The notes under the pieces are model-generated. The model worked only from the letters and a program-made list of their open reading frames with translations, was not told the DNA's origin and searched no databases. The position numbers and the translations under genes are program-made. Positions 60,075 to 64,000 of a DNA stretch of 64,000 bases are shown here, in pieces. How positions within the stretch are numbered: position 1 is the first letter of the stretch; every line of letters begins with the position of its first letter. This DNA comes from Caprimulgus europaeus (Eukaryota; Chordata; Aves; Caprimulgiformes; Caprimulgidae), in NCBI GenBank assembly GCA_907165065.1, contig OU015540.1, positions 3,766,001 through 3,830,000 of the forward strand. Direction: 5' to 3'.

Positions 60075-60340
60075 TGGTGGCTGACTCAGCCCCAGATGGT
60101 TGCTGCGAGCGTTTATGTAACGGCGTGTTTTGGTGGGGGCCGGGGACGCGGTGAGGAGGTGGGCGCGGGGGCGAGGGAGGGAACAGAGCTAAAGATAAAG
60201 CTGGCAGCTTTGGCAGAGCTTTGCCAGGCCCCGAGGGAACCGGCAGGAAAAAGGCTGCTGGGGATCAGGCACCCAGTTCAGAGCCACCGTAACCGCAGGG
60301 ACACGGCCCCGCTCGCCATCCCGGCTGCCCGGTGTGGGGT
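60075..60340. promoter_or_regulatory. CpG-rich patch with MARE-type palindrome and D-box
   Basis: GGCTGACTCAGCC (60079-60091) is a perfect palindrome resembling a Maf recognition element. TTATGTAA follows at 60113-60120, then a CpG-rich run around GGGGACGCGG and GGGCGCGGGGGCGAGG, then AAAGATAAAGC. The mix suggests an enhancer or a small CpG island. No exon or gene is visible next to it. Confidence 0.25.
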
Positions 60341-61165
60341 GGAGGAGAAACAGCTTCATATCCCCCTGCCAGCAGCTGTGTTCTCCTCCCTGGTACCCAC
60401 TGGGCATTGCTGGTGTTCAGCCACAGCTCGTCCTTTCCATGTTCACCTTCCTGCAGCCTCTGTGCTGCTGCTCACAAAAAAAACCCGAACCCCAGCCCTG
60501 TTCCTTAAGACAGATTTTTTTTTCCCACCGGTGTTCCATGACTTGGGTGCAGCAGGGAAGTGATTTTGAATGAACTGCATAGAGTCCTTCAGCCCCATCA
60601 CTCCCTCCTGTCCCCTCTGCTTTGCTGGTGACTGCCAACCAGCCCCCACAGCTCACCATCAGATCAGAAAACTGAGGTTTACTTCTCTTAAAGGGATGTT
60701 TTGGGTGACCCTTGACCTCTGTAGAAGTCTTCCTTTTTTGCCCTGTTTATGGATTCAATGTGAACGCAAAGATGACCCTTGTTTTATGGGAGATTTATTT
60801 TCATGCTCTGGAGATTTGCTAAATAAAAATGATTCTACTATGAAAGATGTGTTGGGTGTCATGGTTTCTCTCAGGTGGGGTGTTTGGGCCAGGTAATTAA
60901 GGATTTGAGATCCTTCTCCATGTCTGAGTGGGTGCTGTGTGTCCCTCAGCACCGGGGTTAGCCATGAATCCCTAGGGATGGCTTATATCCGGCTGGAGCT
61001 TCCCTCTGGAGGAATCTTCCCCAACCCCAACAGGGCTGAACTTGGATTTCACCCCCAAACTCCTTCTTTGCCTTGTGTCAGGGCAAACACATGGGTACAG
61101 GAGCAACCCCAAGAAGCCTTGGAAGCTGTTTGCAAGCCCTGGCGCACAGCAGATCCTTGTGGCCC

Positions 61166-61269
61166 AGGTGGGGTCCTGGATGGTTGAAGGTCCTGGCTGC
61201 AGGAAGGATGGAGACCCAGGTGGGGTCCTGGCTGGTTGAAGGTCCTGGCCGCAGGAAGGATGGAGAAGG
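61166..61269 (+). repeat. 52-bp tandem duplication
   Basis: Two consecutive 52-base copies beginning AGGTGGGGTCCTGG differ at a few positions, mainly near the end of the second. Confidence 0.9.
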
Positions 61270-62820
61270 TCCATGAGATGTCATCTGTTGAGTGCTCCAT
61301 ACGGCAGCACCATAATGACGCCGGGTGTGGGGGCGATGGCAAGAACAGGCTCTGGGTGTCGGCAGGAGGAGCGCTGCGGGCTGGTAACAGCGCTCAGATG
61401 GTTGGGGGAAGTCCACAGCTCCTGATAATTAGGAGAAAGACTAAATAAATCCCTTCAAAAAAAGACAATGTGGTGGGGGGAAGAAGCTCAGGTCTGGGCT
61501 CCTGCCAGCGATGGATTTGCAGAGCACTGCCACCCACGCTGGATGGGAGCAGAGAGGGGCATCATCCCTGCAAGGTTGAGGTGACAAGGCTGCAGTGGCA
61601 GCGGTGACACCTGGCACACAGAGGACTGGTGGTGGCCATGGTGGTGGTGTGGTGTCAGCCCAGGTGGTGGGTGTCTGGGTACCCTCTCCATGCAGGTCTC
61701 TACACGCTCCCACCCCAGGGCAGGTCTCCATCCCGCAGCCCCTGGCCCAGGGAGGACCGGATTTCTGGGGAGCAGGAATCTGGGGATTACGCCACCAGGG
61801 TCTGACCAGCCAAAAATTGTTAAAAATCAGAATATCCGTAGCTCAAATCCAGCTTAAAAGTCAAACCAATCATCCAAACCATCTGCCTCGCTACTGACGA
61901 TAATACTACTTTTATTGTTTCCATAAGCTGCTAAGCAGCTTTTCAGAAAGAAAAACCCTCTCTGCTGGGACATTTGCTGTGGTGGGATGGCACCGTGGCC
62001 TGCCAGGTCCTGCTGGGATGGGGACGCAGGGCACGATGCGGTGACATGGAGGGGACAGTGCAGGGACAGGAGAGCAGGGGCTGGTGCTGGGTTTGTTGTG
62101 TTGCTCCACATGGTGGTTGCGATAACCGCTCATGGCTGGCTGCCACCTCTTCCCCGGGAAACCTGCTGATGGAGGAGAGGTTGCAGTATCAGATGTCCTC
62201 TTAAGACATCCCAAAACTTTCCTGGAGGCTCTGGCAGCCGGTAACAGGAGCTGCCCTTGCTGCTGCCCACCTGACCTTCTCCCAGAGGTATTATTAGCCC
62301 ACCAAGAGCCGCCAGCCCGAGCCACAAGCTTTTCTCCTGCAAGCCCTTCCTGGCTGTAGACCAGGGAGAGGAGCTGTGCACCATCCTCCCTATTTCCCCA
62401 GGGAGAAGCACCATGCTGAAGGCTTTGAGTCACTCTCCAAAGCCTGCTCTCCAATACCTGGAAGATGTCTGTGCCCAGCAGAGAGACCACCCTGTCCTGC
62501 CTCTTCTCAGCCCTCTCTGTACTGTCCCGTGGAAGTGGCTGCCACACAGCTCACCCTCTCCCAAGCCATCATCCCTCTCCCAAGGCCTCACTCTAGCAGC
62601 CTCTAAGGTGACATAAACTGATGGTTCTATTCCCATCTCCAGCCTCTCCAAGTGACAAAAGCATCATCTATCAAGCTCTTGACTGACATCGTTCCTGATG
62701 AATAATTAACACCCTCTTGGCCCCTGGATTTCAAACCAGGACATGTATGGGTCTGAAAAAGTCTAAGTCATGTTATTTATTGCTATGATCCTGTGGTGCA
62801 CAGCCAGGTCCTGTGGGTCA

Positions 62821-62945
62821 CAGAGTCATAAAATCACAGACTGGTTTGGGTTGGAAGGGACCTTAAAGCCCATCCAGTGCCAACCCCCCTGCCAGCAGCA
62901 GGGACACCTTCCACTAGACCAGGTCAGCTCAGCATTAAATGTCTG
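62821..62945 (-). mobile_element. CR1 LINE 3' end fragment
   Basis: On the plus strand it reads CATAAAATCACAGACTGG, GTTTGGGTTGGAAGGGACC and CCAACCCCCCTGCCAGCAGC, the reverse complement of the CR1 3' terminal segment, then GGACACCTTCCACTAGACCA. Only about 120 bases are recognisable before similarity fades. Confidence 0.88.
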
Positions 62946-63364
62946 CAGAATTTCATCCAGAAGAGCAGTCTGGGAATCTTCCCCATGGGAAGCCTGACAG
63001 GTGATATCCACAATTGTACTTTTGTGTGTGTGTTTGTGTCCTTTCTGCAGACAGCAATGTCAAGGTTATGCTGACTCTGCAGAAGAGGACAGTACTTTGC
63101 AGCTGCATCCCTTCCACTGGATGTTTCCAGTCGTATGGATGAACACAGGAGATCTTTGATCTCAACATCCCAGCTATCCAAACACTGTGAGCCAGGGAAA
63201 CACAGCTGGGAGGCACTGGCAGGGTCAGTCCCTTGGAGCTGTGTTAGACACAAAGCAGCTGTTACCAGAGGGGTCTATAGATTTCCATAGGCCACAAGCC
63301 ATAAAGCATCCCCTGAAGGTCCAGTGTTAGAGATTGAGACATTGCAGTGGTCCTTGGGCTTCCC

Positions 63365-63435
63365 CAGCTCTGCCACAGTCCTGTGTGTGTCACCTTGGTC
63401 ACCTCCCTTAATACCCATGACTCGGTTTCATCAGA
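63365..63435 (+). mobile_element. Possible MIR/CORE-SINE-like fragment
   Basis: CCAGCTCTGCCACAGTCCTG, then TGTGTGTCACCTTGGTCACC and GACTCGGTTTCATC run parallel to the MIR order 'GCTCTGCCACT ... TGTGACCTTGGGCAA ... CTCAGTTTC'. The match is short and diverged. Confidence 0.3.
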
Positions 63436-64000
63436 AACTGGTTTCCAGGTCCTAACCCCAAAGCACAGTCACTAGTTTTGATTCTCCAGACCACCCTGCA
63501 AAGCGATAAGCCAGGTCAAGTGGGAACACCAGCGGTCCCCATGCTGTGAGAGAGCATCTCCTCTCCCACCAGCCGGTCACCAGAGCGGGCTCAGCCAGGA
63601 AAAAAGGATTCAGTAACAAGAGTGCAGCCACCACGTCCGCTGAGCCCTGCTCCATCATCCCTCCCTGCTCAGGACTCCATGGCCACGTGCACACATGGCA
63701 GCAGGACGGGTGATGCCAAGCGCTCCTTGGGCACCGTCACCTGATCTCCGCATCCTGCTCCAAACCAGGACAAAAATAAACCCAGGAGCGCTGCAGCCGA
63801 GTGGCTCTGGCAAGGCAGGCCTGGCCTGAGCCACTGTTCCAGTGACTGATGGAGGAGAAGCACAGATATTCTCCTCATGCTTCTCCAGTCTCCTGCTGCA
63901 AAGAAACCGTGGATCAGTGACCAGGAGCGGGTGGAGGCATTTGCTGCCCCATAACCCGCAGCTGAGAGGAACACAAGGTGGTTTTTCCCCCACCATGTGA

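Larger units (their letters stand above)
56327..64000. other. Downstream intergenic region without a supported gene
   Basis: After the distal poly(A) signal I find no recognisable exon. The stretch holds an ancient LINE relic, an RFX-type X-box, a CpG-rich patch near 60.1-60.3 kb, a 52-bp duplication, a CR1 3' end and a possible MIR-like fragment. The last kilobase is unremarkable GC-mixed DNA. Confidence 0.55.

Noticed and set aside
1..64000. CRISPR array, operon, prophage or other prokaryotic system
   Set aside because: The window is vertebrate nuclear DNA. The tandem repeats have no spacer structure and there are no prokaryotic-type gene clusters.

Overview
The window looks like a piece of an avian nuclear genome. 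It carries several 3' ends of the CR1 LINE family, a degraded LTR of a type common in birds, long pentanucleotide microsatellites, and one long intron-free reading frame. That frame encodes the inward-rectifier potassium channel Kir2.2 (KCNJ12). The protein matches the bird form of this channel: 429 residues, with the pore, PIP2-binding, ER-export and PDZ motifs all intact. It is the only protein-coding gene I can support; the other long open frames are shadows of repeats or GC-rich non-coding DNA. Bird identity is inferred from the repeats and the channel sequence. I did not resolve the species.

Layout. 1 to about 20.2 kb is apparently intergenic. It holds a solo LTR relic (2.7-3.0 kb), short minisatellites, an A/C-rich low-complexity block (13.3-13.5 kb), an internally deleted CR1 copy (14.2-14.5 kb), and a CpG-rich patch beside a perfect MEF2-type site (17.4-17.6 kb). 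About 20.2-21.4 kb looks like a promoter and non-coding first exon ending in a strong splice donor at 21423. From 21.4 to 50.3 kb the sequence would be KCNJ12 intron(s). It contains possible enhancers, a cluster of minisatellites (24.3-26.8 kb), three very large polypyrimidine/polypurine tracts (28.3-28.8, 36.7-37.2 and 47.2-48.0 kb), a second CR1 (30.9-31.2 kb), a locally duplicated 0.2 kb segment, a perfect 21-bp inverted repeat at 42.9 kb, and two further candidate 5' UTR exons (donors at 42451 and 44110).

The terminal exon begins at a good 3' splice site at 50276/50277. It carries the whole Kir2.2 coding sequence (50435-51724) and a long 3' UTR with candidate polyadenylation signals at 54284 and 56298. 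From 56.3 to 64 kb I see no gene, only an ancient CR1/L3-like LINE relic, a CpG-rich patch near 60.1-60.3 kb, a 52-bp duplication and another CR1 3' end.

I looked for an undescribed system and did not find one. The most interesting unexplained items are the GC-rich perfect inverted repeat at 42876-42935, the candidate alternative 5' exons, the recurrent TTAYGTAA motifs, and the trio of large purine/pyrimidine tracts inside one ion-channel gene. All are hypotheses from reading the sequence, with no alignment or expression data behind them.
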